A stretch of DNA of 64,000 bases from Ichthyophis bannanicus (Eukaryota; Chordata; Amphibia; Gymnophiona; Ichthyophiidae). The DNA lies in NCBI GenBank assembly GCA_033557465.1, contig CM066031.1, forward strand, positions 172,019,043 through 172,083,042, given 5' to 3'. Under the pieces are notes generated by a model, which had not been told where the DNA came from, ran no database searches, and saw nothing but the letters and a program-made list of their open reading frames with translations. Of the stretch, positions 8,394-19,439 are shown in pieces; position 1 is the first letter of the stretch; every line of letters starts with the position of its first letter. The position numbers and the translations under genes were made by a program.

Positions 8394-9880
8394 TGCCACC
8401 CACCCACTCCCTGGACCTTGAGGGTTAAGGGAGGGGCTGGCCTTGAATGCCCTTGAGGGTTAAGGTTGTAGTTGTGTAGGTGCTCAAGTAGTAAGGCAAG
8501 GCAAAGAAAATTTCTTTTGTGAGGTTTATTTCTCCCGCTCCGGAGTTCAAATGCAGCAGACGTAAATGAAATATAGCACAAAACAAGGCTGAGAAACTTA
8601 ACTAAACAAGGCTTTTTACTGCTTGGCTAAATGTCCATTACTGATCACATTCGGTTGTCATGTGACCTCCTTTCAGTAACGTAACAGAAAACTCTGGTAA
8701 CAGCAATGCTCCTGAATTGCACAGAATATGCTTTCACTTATTCTCTTCACATAAGCTTCTTTTGCATAGCAATCAGTGAGGTAACTTTGTTATATTATTT
8801 CATAAAACATTGGCAAGCATATCACTTAAATGTCCTTTTGAATCACACATGTAGAGCAGTCCATCGGGACTTCCTGCTCTGTAGACGGCAGAGAAATTAG
8901 AGGCATTTCTTCCTCACAGCTGCTCCTAGGCTTTGCTATGTCATGAGGCGAAACTGCTCTACTTTTAAGGAACTCCCTGAATTCAGTGAGAAGTAATTCA
9001 GCCTGTGTATTTTCTGAGCTAGGCTGAGACTATCCTCCTTCAGGTAAATGCTTGTTTAATGTTCTTATCTCTTGGCAATTATCAGTGCTTTTACTTGGAC
9101 AACAGTTCAGCGTGTAAGCATTTCCCTTCCCCCACCTATCTCCAAATGAAAGTGCAGGGTAAAACGCTTCAGCTGTGCTTGGAGAGTCTCTCAGAGTGTT
9201 AAAAGGAAAACAGTCAGGCTTCTCTTGGCTTAACCAATTACTATCAAACTTTCTGCCTTTGTTCTGTCTTTCACAATTAAAGTTCACTCTTTCTGGCTTC
9301 CCACTGTTAAGCTTGCTAGCCGTTCCAAACCCACCAGATACCTTGTGCTGGGGCTTCTTCCAGGGTAATTCTTTCTCCCTCTGCCTCTTGTTCCAAGGTT
9401 CTGCTTGGTCCTTTAAACTCGTGAGCTGTAGCCTTGGGTCTCTCAGTGCCTTTGAATTCTTCTGGTAACAGAAGTCTTTCTCTGCCCCTGAGTCTCCCAG
9501 CTCCCGTCTGCTCCTTCGTGGATCCCAGTTGCTTAGTGGTTCTCTCTCCAACGGTTCCTGTTCCTGGTCATCTGACCCATCCTCGTCCAGGTGCTTGTGT
9601 CCTGACTCCTCCTCTCCGTCTTGCTCCTGGTGCTCGTGCTCCTCTGTTTCTGTTTCTGCATTCTTAACAAGCTATCTGAGTACTGCACTGCCCGCCTCCT
9701 GCTTGGGCGTGCCCAATCAGGGACTTGGCTTCTCTCCTGCCTTGAAGTGAGGTGTGGTTCCTGATTAGCTCTGTGTTTTTTTCTCTCAGAAGAGAAAATC
9801 CTGCATTCCCTTGCAGTACCGGTTCTCTCCACCGGACCACTATCAGTTTCCATTGCTTCATAAGAGTCTCCTACGTCACA
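8394..9880 (-). mobile_element. Solo LTR of a related gypsy family (1487 bp)
   Basis: Ends TGCCACCC and CGTCACA, flanked by the 4-bp duplication GTAC (8390-8393 and 9881-9884). No internal region remains, so it is the product of LTR-LTR recombination. It is similar in length and layout to the LTRs of the 423-6218 element, including a minus-strand U3 that opens TGTGAC and carries a reading frame ending in an MDCS motif. Sequence identity to that element is low by eye, so it is a different family or subfamily. Confidence 0.85.
8826..9880 (-). pseudogene. U3-encoded frame in solo LTR (one frame change, one stop)
   Basis: From the LTR edge the minus strand reads CDVGDSYEAMETDS, closely parallel to CDDESGVEQMETEE at the same place in the 423-1792 LTR. 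The first frame runs to about 9533. A second frame (from 9551) is open to a stop at 9030-9032 and then open again to 8826, through QAELLLTEFREFLKS (compare GEQLLEELQMFLENS) and QEVPMDCSTC (8853-8864). The frame is preserved where the nucleotide sequences have diverged, which hints at coding history. Function unknown. Confidence 0.55.
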
Positions 9881-9884
9881 GTAC

Positions 9885-10867
9885 TTACACATGTAAGTTG
9901 CCGGGTAACTTCTGTTGATTTTGCCCATATGTACATTTGTAAAATTGCATCACCCATTGCCTGTAGATGTCCATCTCTGTACACTCCTGCATTCCTTTCA
10001 TGTCTTAAAAACCACATCCATTTTGAGGGGTGGAAATATGTGGATTTTACATCTGCCTCTGATATGCACACACTCTATTCCAAAACTGACGGAGATTTGT
10101 AGATGTTTTCACTTCTATGGCATTCTAAAATGTGCCTTTTAATGTATTTGATTACCTACTGTTTACGTATATTGCTTATTGGCTTAATGTTTTGTAGTTC
10201 ATAGATTTATTATGTTTGTTCATTGTAATCTATTTGCTTATGCTTGTGTCAAAAAGGCGGAATATAAATGCTGAAATTAAATGAAATTAAATAGTTGAAA
10301 ATGTTATGCTTGTTTAATGCAAGTTGTCTCATAAGGCAGCATCACTGGTCTATGAACCAAATTTATCTCCAGTTCCTCTGTTGAATTAATGCCTCTAAAC
10401 ACCTTAAGTGGAATCGCTGCTATTGCACAAAGCATTTTATTGGCTATTTTGTACTGTGAAAGCCGGGGGTATGGTAAGCTCCACCCCTGTTTATCATCAA
10501 GTCACTCCCCAAGTTCCCTTATAAGGTGGCATCACTGTGGTGCCTCACTGCAACCGAGCTGCCAAAGGAATGTGACCAAGAGGCATGTTCATTTGTATGC
10601 AACTTTGTACACTATGTAAAACAAAAAATGGGAGGAAGTGATGTCATCCTAGTGAATGGCAGCCTAATTTGACAGCGGTGGTGAAAACCTCCTTTAATAG
10701 CATACCTCTCTCACTGAATTGGTGCTGTTCTGGCGTTCAGGTGTATTGGAAAGTGTGGTAGTCGAGATCATGGCAGTGAAATTCTGAACCAATGATATAA
10801 AAACCTTATTTCAGGTGAGCAGCAAGGCTTTCATGCACCGAGTCGGAGAGTCTGCTGCATGCAGGAG
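9885..10867. other. Intron sequence with a LINE/SINE-type 3' tail
   Basis: Mostly unassigned. At about 10150-10300 a tail of the form AAGGCGGAATATAAATG followed by (AAATTAAATG)-like repeats looks like the 3' end of a SINE or L2-type LINE on the + strand. 10370-10800 is unassigned. Confidence 0.4.
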
Positions 10868-10873
10868 ATACTG

Positions 10874-10937
10874 GGAGTGAATCTGAGCAGAGCATATAGA
10901 AGAACTGATGTACTCCGTGATAGCAAAACTGCTGGCC
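10874..10937 (+). repeat. 64-bp inverted repeat, left arm
   Basis: Begins GGAGTGAATCTGAGCAGAG. Its reverse complement occurs at 11871-11934 with a single mismatch, so the pair brackets the RTE LINE fragment. Confidence 0.8.
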
Positions 10938-10977
10938 TGGGTTTGCCAAAAGCAAACTTGCTGCAAGACATTTTGAT

Positions 10978-11675
10978 CTGCCTGCATGAAGACAAAGATC
11001 ATGACAACTGGCATAATCAACAGGTTCATCGTTGAAGGAGAAGAAATTGAAATTGTGAACAACTTTAACCTACTTGGATCAGCTATCAATAAAGAAGCAA
11101 CAAGCAGTCAAGAAATCAAACGACGCATTGCTCTTGGCAGAATGGCTATGAAAGACCTAGATAAGATTCTCAAGAGCAGAGATGTCTCTCTCCATACAAA
11201 GATTCGACTTGTTCAAGCCATGGTATTTTCAATAACATCATATGGATGTTGAAAGCTGGACAGTGAAAAAGACAGACAGGAAGAAAATTGATGCCTTTGA
11301 ATTATGGTGCTGGCGGCGAATACTGTTTATACCATGGACTGCCCGAAGAACAAACCAGTCGGTACTAGAGGAGATCAAACCTAAGCTTTCTTTAGAAGCT
11401 CAGATGACAAGACTTTGACTTTCATACTTTGGACACATCATGCGAAGATAGAGATCATTAGAGAAAGACATCATGCTTGGCAAGATAGATGGTCAACGCA
11501 AAAGAGGAAGGCCAGCAATGAGATGGATCGATACAATAACAGCAGCTACGGGTACCAGTCAGTCAACAATGAGCCACCTGACTGAAGACTGAACACAATT
11601 TAGGATAGCTATCCAGAGGGTCGCCATGAGTCGACTCCGACTCGACGGCACTTAACAACAACAACAACAACAACA
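10978..11675 (+). mobile_element. RTE/BovB-type LINE, 5'-truncated 3' end
   Basis: The + strand encodes the end of an RTE RT protein: KTKIMTTGIINRF, the FNLLGSAINKEATSS block, RIALGRMAMKDLDKI, TKIRLVQAMVFSITSYGCE, then, after a frameshift near 11250, IDAFELWCWRRIL and SYFGHIMRR-like runs. The 3' end GTCGCCATGAGTCGACTCCG followed by (AAC)n is the typical BovB/RTE tail. Several stops show it is dead. Confidence 0.85.
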
Positions 11676-11682
11676 ACAGCAC
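11655..11682 (+). repeat. (AAC)n microsatellite tail
   Basis: About eight AAC units directly follow the RTE 3' end; the simple repeat is the usual RTE terminus. Confidence 0.8.
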
Positions 11683-11689
11683 AGATGCC

Positions 11690-11935
11690 CTCTGAAGGAA
11701 TAGATACTAGCTTTGGCGTGGTGGAGAGAGGACTTACTCTTGGATGGTCACAAATTAGAAATATATGATGATCTCTGATGAAGCGCTGAGAGTTCTGCGA
11801 TGTTTATGTTGATTGGGTTGCTTGATATACTGCTCCTTCATTACACCAGGGTGGCGTACAATTAACAAATGGCCAGCAGTTTTGCTATCACCGAGTACAT
11901 CAGTTCTTCTATATGCTCTGCTCAGATTCACTCCT
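11690..11935 (-). repeat. Unassigned repeat carrying the right arm of the 64-bp inverted repeat
   Basis: 11871-11934 is the inverted partner of 10874-10937. The minus-strand translation has a short open run (SRAYRRTDVLGDSKTAGHLL), but I cannot place it in a family. Confidence 0.4.
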
Positions 11936-12235
11936 TGAGGTATTGTCCCATCTTGTTCCATCAACACCTCCTTGAGGTATTGTCCCATCTTTGCAAAGTT
12001 AGTTTTTCTTAAGACCCTCGATTTTGAATGGATTTTATCAGCCCTAGTCCTAATACTGAACCACACCATCTGGTAATCACTGGATGTAAGATGATTTCCC
12101 ACTCTGACATTAGAAACACTTTCCCCTTTGGTAAGCATCAAGTCCAATATGGCCCCTTTTGGTCCCATCTTGGACCTCAAACATGTCAATTGTTGCCTGA
12201 AGGTTCCACGTTTTCACATGGTTGACCCTCTGGTC
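11936..12235 (-). mobile_element. CR1 LINE fragment (endonuclease region, family A)
   Basis: Minus-strand translation KGAILDLMLTKGESVSN, then GNHLTSSDYQMVWFSIRTRA and RKTNFAKMGQYLKE, corresponds to the endonuclease end of the CR1 element at 37981-44166. Truncated on both sides. Confidence 0.75.
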
Positions 12236-12965
12236 AGTCATTGTGGCCGTCAGGGAATAAGAGTTCCTTACCTCACTCGATCTCATGGAGGCCAACTTAC
12301 ACATTCCCATTCGACCCAAGCATCAGTGGGTTTCTATGGTTTGCGCTACCCATGGGGCCATTCATTTCTGAGCATTACCCTTCGGCCTTGCCACTACTCC
12401 CCGTGCCTTCACCAAAGTCATGGTGCTGGTTACGACTGCCCTTCGTCAAGAGGGAATTCTGGTGCATCCTTACCTTGACAATTGGCTCATACGGGCCACA
12501 TCCAAAGAAGAAAGCGAGCGAGTCACGGCAAGAACAAGTGTCTGCAGAGCTTCGACTGGGTCATAAACTTTGTCAAGAGTCATCTACAGCCATCTCAAAG
12601 ATTTGGTGTACCTGGGAGCTCGGTTCCAAATGGCCAAGAGTCCAGATTTCCTTGCCAATTGACTGGATGCACACCTTACAGTTGCAGGTCCGTCATTTTC
12701 TCCAGCTGAAGGTGCTGATAGCATGGCATTATCTTCAGGCCTGGGTTCCATGGCGGCATCGTTCAAGTTGGTGCCTGGGCTCGGGCACACATGCAGCCAT
12801 TACAGAGAGCCCTGTTGCACAGGTGGTCAGCTCAACACCACCCTCTCACACAGCCGTTACCGTGTTTGGTGACCGCTAGGTGAGCTCTCCGTTGGTGGCT
12901 GCAGCCAGACAAGCTTTTTGCAGAGATGCCCCTGGAGACTCCTTGGTGGATCCCGTTGATGATGT

Positions 12966-13352
12966 ATGCCAGTCTTTTGGGATGGGGGCGCAGTGCGAGG
13001 CTCGGATAGCGTAGAGATGCTGGACACAGGAGGAGAGTGCCTGGTCCATCAATCAATTGGAAATGAGGTGGTATATTTGGCACTGCAGGAGTTTCGCCCA
13101 TTCCTTCAGGGAAAGGCGGTGAGAGTTTTCTCAAATAATATCATGATCGTGGCTTATATCAGTTGTCAAGGGGGTACACCCAGTGCACAACTGGAAAGGG
13201 AGGTAGGTCCATTGTTGGACTGGGCAGAGATCAACTTACAGGTGCTCTCGGCGACTCATATGACCGGCAAGGACAATATCACGGCCGACTACCTCAGTCG
13301 AGTTTGCCTGGATCCCAGAGAATGGACACTCAATGAGATGGTGTTTGCTTAG
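12966..13352 (+). pseudogene. DIRS RNase H-like domain
   Basis: A 128-codon frame with E and D positions of a DIRS RNase H in the order EVVYLALQEFRPFLQG, VFSNN (where DN is usual), GG-TPSAQLEREVGPLLDWAE and GKDNITADYLSR. The N-terminal catalytic D region is in another frame, so the enzyme is broken. Confidence 0.65.
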
Positions 13353-13943
13353 TTTGTGTGGCGCTAGGGTCAGCCGATCATGGACCTAATGGCAACCTTT
13401 GAGTCCGTGAAAGCAACTCATTTCTACAGCAAGAGAAGAAAGAGGATGTTGGAGGGGCTGGATGCGTTGGTGAAGCAGTGGCCCACAGACTGGTTGCTCT
13501 ATGTGTTTCCCCCTTGGGCGCTCATAGGGTGCATAGTACAGCTGATCGAGGTGCACCGTGGAATGGTCATCCTAATTACTCCCGAGTGGTTACTGTGGTA
13601 TGAGGATCTGATCCGTCTGGTGGTGGCCAGTCCTTGGCGCCTTCCGACATGGGCCGATCTACTGTTGCAGGGGCCAGTCCTGATACCTCAGGTGGATCGA
13701 TTCTTGCTTACAGCCTGGCACCTGATAGGTCGAGAATGAGGAAGTGGGGATATTTGGCCTCTGTTATTGCGACTTGATTGAAGGCCCTTAAGCACTCCAC
13801 TTCCCTGGGTGCTGTGGTGTTATTTGAAAAGGATGGAGTCCTTTCGGAAGTCTGTTTGTTCTGTTTGGGAACCACGTAAAGAGGAGGTGGCTTCCAAGGC
13901 CTCCATCGCCAAGTAGGTAAAGGAAGCAATCGCCTCAGCCTAT

Positions 13944-14171
13944 TTGTTGCGGTGGAGAATGGTGCTTGTTTGGTTGAGAGCTCATTCAACCCAGGTACAA
14001 GTGGCGTCATGGGCGGAGTCTTGCCTGATTCCACTGGTGGACATCCACTGGGCAGCAACTTTGTCATCCCTACATACCTTTGTGAAGCATTATCTCCTGG
14101 ATGTGCAGGCGATGGGGGACGCACAGTTTGGTTTGGCTGTGCTTCAGGCCGGGCTCGTGGGTCCCTCCTGA
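13944..14171 (+). pseudogene. DIRS tyrosine recombinase C-terminal fragment
   Basis: RAHSTQVQVASWAE, then DIHWAATLSSLHTFVKHYLLDV, matches the end of DIRS YR domains, which carry RAHSTR...SWA and W.S..TF..HY. The second Arg of the catalytic H-x-x-R region reads Q here, and the upstream part is frame-broken. Confidence 0.65.
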
Positions 14172-14499
14172 GGTTAGTACTGCAATGGTACATCCCACAG
14201 GTCAGGACAGGACTGGACTGGAGGGACGATAAGGATGGTGAAATTAGGCTTTACCTGCTAATTGATTTTCCTTGTTGTTCCTCCAATCCAGTCCCTCACT
14301 CTTGGGTAGTGCACCTCTTCCAGCAGCTTGAAGACTGAACATGCCATTTTTTTGATGATCCTGGTATACATACACCTCTGGTATCTCACACTAGCTCCAG
14401 TTAGCTCAGTCTCCAAGCAGTTGGAGGAGGTGGTGAGCCAGGGTGCGGACTCACTGAAGGAACAATTAAGGAGGGTAGTTTAGGTTTTAATTTTCTTTA

Positions 14500-15143
14500 C
14501 TTCCTTCTTTACTGGTGAATTAGTAGCTTTTTTTCTTTCTAGCAGAAAGAAAAAGAAAAAAAAAGAAACAACACGATGACATTTTTTTTGTGGAGATGGA
14601 AGTCTAGGCCTTGATCGAATGTGATTCCTAAATACTTTACTTGAATCTTGAGTTGAAGTGTTGCTCCCGCTAGGGTTTATGTTGCTGGTGGGGAGAATGT
14701 TTGGTTTCTTTTGATGTGTAGGGTTTCCGTTCTGTTGTAGTAGATGCATAGATCATGTTGAGTGAGTCATTGTGATATTTCTTGGAAGCATTGTCCTATC
14801 ATTTTGTACTCCGGGTTATTTACAGAGACTGTTATATATATAAGAATGTCATCAGCATAGAAATGTTATCGGATCTTGTATTCTTGGATTATATTGCATA
14901 GTGGTTGTATTTAAAAAGGAGTGAGGATAGGGCTGAACCTTGTGGTAGGCCCTGGTTTAACTGGAATGAAAAGGAGCTGTGTGGTCTTAGTTTTACTTGC
15001 TGTGGATGATCCTGTAGATAGGATTGGAACCAATCACATGGAACTGTGAGAGAAGTTTATGGTGGCCTGTTAAATTGAATGCAGCAGAAATGTCCAAGAA
15101 TATGAGTATAAATCCTTGTGTTAATTTCTCTGTTTCTTTGATT
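14500..15143 (-). mobile_element. L2-like LINE fragment (RT domain, degenerate)
   Basis: Minus-strand translation contains LNQGLPQGSALSSLLF, corresponding to KQGVPQGSSLSALLF of the 35777-46655 LINE, and IQVKYLGITFDQGLDF, corresponding to IHYLGVILDQRL. Same clade, older copy, many lesions. Confidence 0.65.
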
Positions 15144-15149
15144 AGGTTG

Positions 15150-16013
15150 TCTAACAGTTATGCACCTAGGAAAGAACAACCCACACTATGGTTACACGAT
15201 GCAAGGTTCCACATTGGGAACCACCACCCAGGAAAAAGATTTAGGAGTCATCGTGGATAACATGTTAAAACCCTTCGCCCAGTGTGCGGCGGCGGCCAAG
15301 AAAGCAAATAGAATGCTAGGTATCATAAGGAAAGGAATGGAAAATAAAACAAAGGATATTATAATGCCTCTGTATCATTCCATGGTACGACCGCACCTTG
15401 AATATTGTGTGCAACTCTGGTCGCCGTATCTTGAAAAGGATATGGCGTTATTAGAAAAGGTACAGAGAAGAGCCACCAAAATGGTAAAGGTAATGGAAGG
15501 CTACTCCTATGAAGAGAGGCTACAAAGATTAGGGCTCTTCAACCTGGAAAAGAGACAGCTGAGGGGAGATATGATAGAGGGCTATAAATTAATGAATGGA
15601 GTGGAACGGGTAAACGTAGATCGATTGTTTACGCTATCAGAATATAGAAAGGACTAGGGGACATGTAATGAAGCTACAGGGTAAACTATTTAAGAAAAAT
15701 AAGAGAAAATATTTTTTCACTCAACGTGTAATCAAACTCTGGAATTTGTTACCGGAGGATGTGGTAAAGGCTGTTAGTGTTGCTGGGTTTAAAAAAGATT
15801 TGGACAAGTTCCTGGAGGAAAGGTCCATAAACCATTATTAAAAAGGGACACAGGATATCATTGCTTGACCCAATACAAGCATTGTGGAGCCTGTGTCTTT
15901 TGGGGATACTGCTAGGTACGTATGACCTAGATTGGCCACTGTTGGAAACAGGATACTGGGCTTGATGGACCTTGGTCTGACCCAGTATGGCATATCTTAT
16001 GTTCTTATGTACT
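15150..16013 (+). mobile_element. CR1 LINE 3' end (family B)
   Basis: 5'-truncated. It encodes [55 protein letters not shown] and the C-terminal block, with a frameshift after 15650. It ends GATGGACCTTGGTCTGACCC...TTATGTTCTTA, the 3' end seen in all family-B copies in this window. Confidence 0.85.
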
Positions 16014-16049
16014 GCCGGAAAGGAACTACAATATTGGATAGGACAGAAA

Positions 16050-16440
16050 CAGCTCAATCACACAGAGAGGAAGAGGAGCCGGTCATCGGGGGAAGGGAAG
16101 TCAAATGCAGAGTAAAAAAGATGAGTTTTTGAGAGTCTCAAATTTCGGGAAGGGTGATTCCAAATGGAGGGTAGTAGGGAGTGAATTCCATAGGGAGCGA
16201 CCCAGGAAGAAGAAAACAGAGTGCTGAGTTGCCTGTAGATGAGCGCGTGACGGGGAAGGGAGGTGTAAACGATTAATATGCATTGAATGGAGACTGCGGT
16301 GGGGAGTGTGAAACGCAAGAGAATCTGTGAGATACTGCAGTGTGTGTGTGTATATTGCCTGGTGTACCAGTATAAGGATCTTATAATGGATGCGAAAATC
16401 AACGGGAAGTCATGCTAACTCTGCAGAAGGCGGCAATGCG
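16050..16440 (-). mobile_element. L2-like LINE ORF2 C-terminal fragment
   Basis: The minus-strand frame contains GRSLWNSLPTTLHLES followed by FETLKNSSFLLC, the LWNSLP...LKTHLF block near the end of L2-type ORF2. Short and truncated. Confidence 0.55.
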
Positions 16441-17480
16441 CTATTGTTGGCCGGACCCATTTGGGTTATTATTTTCTGTTAAAAACACTGCACATCGTGT
16501 TCACACCTTAGAGGAGGCCTGACATGCATTGCAAACAGCAGGCCTGATGAAAGAAGAGGCTCCATTTCTATCTTTGTCGCCTCAGACCAATGCCTCCTGA
16601 CCTAAGTGCCAGAGAGTCCCAGGAACAGGCCCATGTCTGAAAACACTCTTCTGGCATACTGACAGCATTATCTCAAGAAAAGGGACGGGTGGACTGAGTG
16701 CTGCTGAAATCTTTGACCATGTTATTTCCTGTTACAAGAACATGTCAATGATGATCATCTGTTGACTGGGCTGGATTGCTCTGTTTGTTTTTTTTAAATT
16801 GGCTCTAGAGCTCAGTAGGAATTTTTCCTTGAGCCCTGGATTTATGATTGGGGCCAGTCTGTTTAGCTCTGCCAGCTGTAAATGTTTTTCCTTTTATCCT
16901 GTATGCAGAGATTAGCCTTTGGTTTGTTTTCATTGCTCTGCCAAGGCAAAGGATTGAGTGGTTGTTTGCTCCAGGACTATGACTCTGTTATAGGACATGG
17001 TGTCCTTTTATGGGTTTTTTTTCTCCCTTTTCTGGAAGTTCCTAGACTCTGGTAATGTGTTTTTATTAGCTTAATGGTGGACTGTGTCTCTGGCCTCGGA
17101 GGCATTTTCAAGTGACTCAATGGTAGAAAAGGAGAATGGGTTGTGAGTTGGTTTGCTCGTAAGGGTTGTGGAGGTAAGGTAATAATTAATGATTGTTTAG
17201 GGAGCTCTCTCTCTGGGCTATTTCCTCTCTTCTTTTCTTATTAGTCATGTGGCCCTTGGAGGTTTCTTTGGGGAGGGCTTTGGGGTTTAGTAGGTGGGCA
17301 TTAGGAGTTGATGGGGCAGAGAGAGGGAAGTGGGTGTTTAGAGGTTAATGGAGGGTACTTGGTGGTGAGTGTTTGTGGGGTTTGTGTGTTTGGATTAGAC
17401 AGTATCTTTTGGGATGTACATTGGGGGTTTGGTTGAGTGGATGTGATGTGGCATGGACAGGTAGGGATATGAGAGTTTGG
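16441..17480. other. Intron sequence, nothing recognised
   Basis: T/G-rich sequence with no family I can name. It may be an old interspersed repeat. Confidence 0.4.
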
Positions 17481-18400
17481 TTGGCTTGTAATGGCTGAGA
17501 GAGTGCTGGTGACCTGGCATGTGGGGGGGGGGGGGGTGTGGGCTCACCTGTTAACCGAAAAAAAGATTTTAATGGCACTTCACCAACAGCATAAAATGTT
17601 GATTCCTTTACAGGAAACCCACCTTGGTATGAATGAGCATGAGAAACTTAAGCTAGACTGGGTGGGCCACTTATTGTGCCTCAGCCCCTGTGCCTTGCAG
17701 AGCAGGAATGGTGGTTTTTATTAACTGTGGTGTTCTGTTTGAGGAAAAGAGGGTGGTCTGTGACCCTGAGAGGTGGTACTATATGAGAATACTGGGGGAA
17801 GCTTTTGGGGGAAGCTGCTTTGGGTGATTTCGGTATTCTTTCCTACTGGAAAGAGTGGTCCCTAATTTTCCTACATTTTGGAATTTTGTTGCTAATCATT
17901 ATGGGTGATTTTAACTGGGTGACAGATCCTCTGGTGGATAGATTTCACACTGGGGTGGCGAGAGGGGAGGCACATAGGTTTAAAGTGATTTTGCTTTGGT
18001 GGGGGGGGGGGGTTGGGTTTGGATACATGGCACATTCTCCATCAAGGGGAGAAGGAGTTTACACATATCTAGGGTTCATTCCCATGCAGTGTAGGCTTGA
18101 TTATTTTTTGCTATCAGAATCCTTGTTCTTGCAGGTAGTAATGTGGACATCAGACAGTTGGTGCTCTCAGATCATGGTTCAGTGGAGATGGGCTTTAGCT
18201 TTCAGAAAGTGGGCAGGGGAGGGTTGTGGCATATGCTCCTTGGTTTGGAGAATGATCTGGAGTTTGTACAGTATTTGCAATGCCATTGGAGGGAATATAA
18301 GTTCTTTAATGGAACGCACAGAGAAAATCCCCATCTATACTGGGAGGCTAGTAAGGCAATGACGAAGGGCGGTGTAAAAGGTTGAATGAGCAGTTGAATG
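17481..18400 (+). mobile_element. L1-clade LINE fragment, endonuclease part
   Basis: The + strand contains KKILMALHQQHKMLIPLQETHLG (QETH), then IMGDFNWVTDPLVDR (GDFN) and YLGFIPMQCRLDYFLLSES (RLDYFL), which are L1/Tx1 APE-endonuclease motifs in order, split over frames. G-runs at 17521-17535 and 18001-18013 are later expansions. The element resumes at 21840. Confidence 0.7.
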
Positions 18401-18404
18401 AGCT

Positions 18405-18448
18405 TTTGGATCCTGATCCCCTTAGTCTCCTGTTCACCTTACCATTCC
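18405..18448 (+). mobile_element. L2 3' UTR, left part
   Basis: Short left remnant of the L2 tail that continues at 21643. The hAT-like element at 18457-21634 splits it. Confidence 0.4.
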
Positions 18449-19439
18449 CCTAGATACAGGGGCGGCCCAAGGGGGGTGCGGAGCCATGTGCGGAGACTCG
18501 GTGCGGGGCCTAATTTGCATAAGGGCCTCATTTGCATAAATATTTGCATAATGTTACCATACAGTAACTTTTAATAAACATGCCTCTTAATGAGTGTATG
18601 GATAAAGAAAGACTAAAAGATTTCTACATTACTATAATCCAGTGCCAACTGCCAGGCACATTAGGAACTACTACAAACACTGCCCATTTAGAACCCATAG
18701 CAAACCCGCCGTATCGTAACAGCACTACCAGGACTCACAAAGCACAAGACCCTACCTATCAAAAGGCAACACTACAAATATTAAACCAATACATTTCAGA
18801 GAACAACAATACATGACCTACTGGGGAAAGAGAACAAGTGGCAATGTCAAATAGGAATTACATAAACAGAATACCTCAGCTCAGTTACACGTGCAGAACA
18901 TAGACCGTCACCAAACAAGAAATCACAATGTAGAAACAGGAAGACAATAATTAAACTGGGAACCCCAAAATCCCAACAACACTATAGAAATAAAACTATA
19001 AATTAATTTCCTCTTGTACTAAACAAAGCGCAGATGTTAATGATGCACATTTCCCAGAGCTGGCATATTTCAGTTAATAAATTCAATAAAGTGATATTTT
19101 TCTACCTTTTGTGCATTTTTTTTCAGTTGCAGTTGCTCCAGCAACTTTCTTCTGGTTTCTTCGTGTCTTCTGCTAACTCTCCATCGTCTGCTGTCCGTTT
19201 GTCCTTTCTTCACTCTTCTAGTTTTTTTCCATTCTCTCTCTACATCTGCTTTAACATACTAATCTCTCTCCTTTTGCTCTTTCCTCATTCCTATTTCATC
19301 CACTCAAATTTTATCCCGCCATCCTCAATCCCCACTTACTCTCCCAATATCCGGCCAATTGTAGATTTGTCTTCCCTCCCACACAAAATATTTTTTCCCT
19401 CTCCATTTCACTCTCCCAACTCTATCCCATTCTAATCCT

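Larger units (their letters stand above)
12236..14340 (+). mobile_element. DIRS-type retrotransposon fragment (RT, RNase H, tyrosine recombinase)
   Basis: The + strand holds, in order and with frameshifts: RT (ALPFGLATTPRAFTKVM at about 12380-12430, then HPYLDNWLIRA near 12470, where DIRS elements normally have YLDDW), RNase H-like sequence (RPFLQGKAVRVFSNN, AYISCQGG, GKDNITADYLSR; 12966-13352), a following DIRS block (WPTDWLLYVFPPWALI; 13380-13739) and the C-terminal part of a tyrosine recombinase (RAHSTQVQVASWAE ... IHWAATLSSLHTFVKHY; 13944-14171). These match the DIRS order RT-RH-YR. It is 5'-truncated and inactive, and no inverted terminal repeats were found. Confidence 0.8.

Noticed and set aside
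19034..19435. 133-codon + strand frame with hydrophobic stretches
   Set aside because: Pyrimidine-rich sequence leading into the minisatellite; composition alone gives the F/L/S-rich frame.
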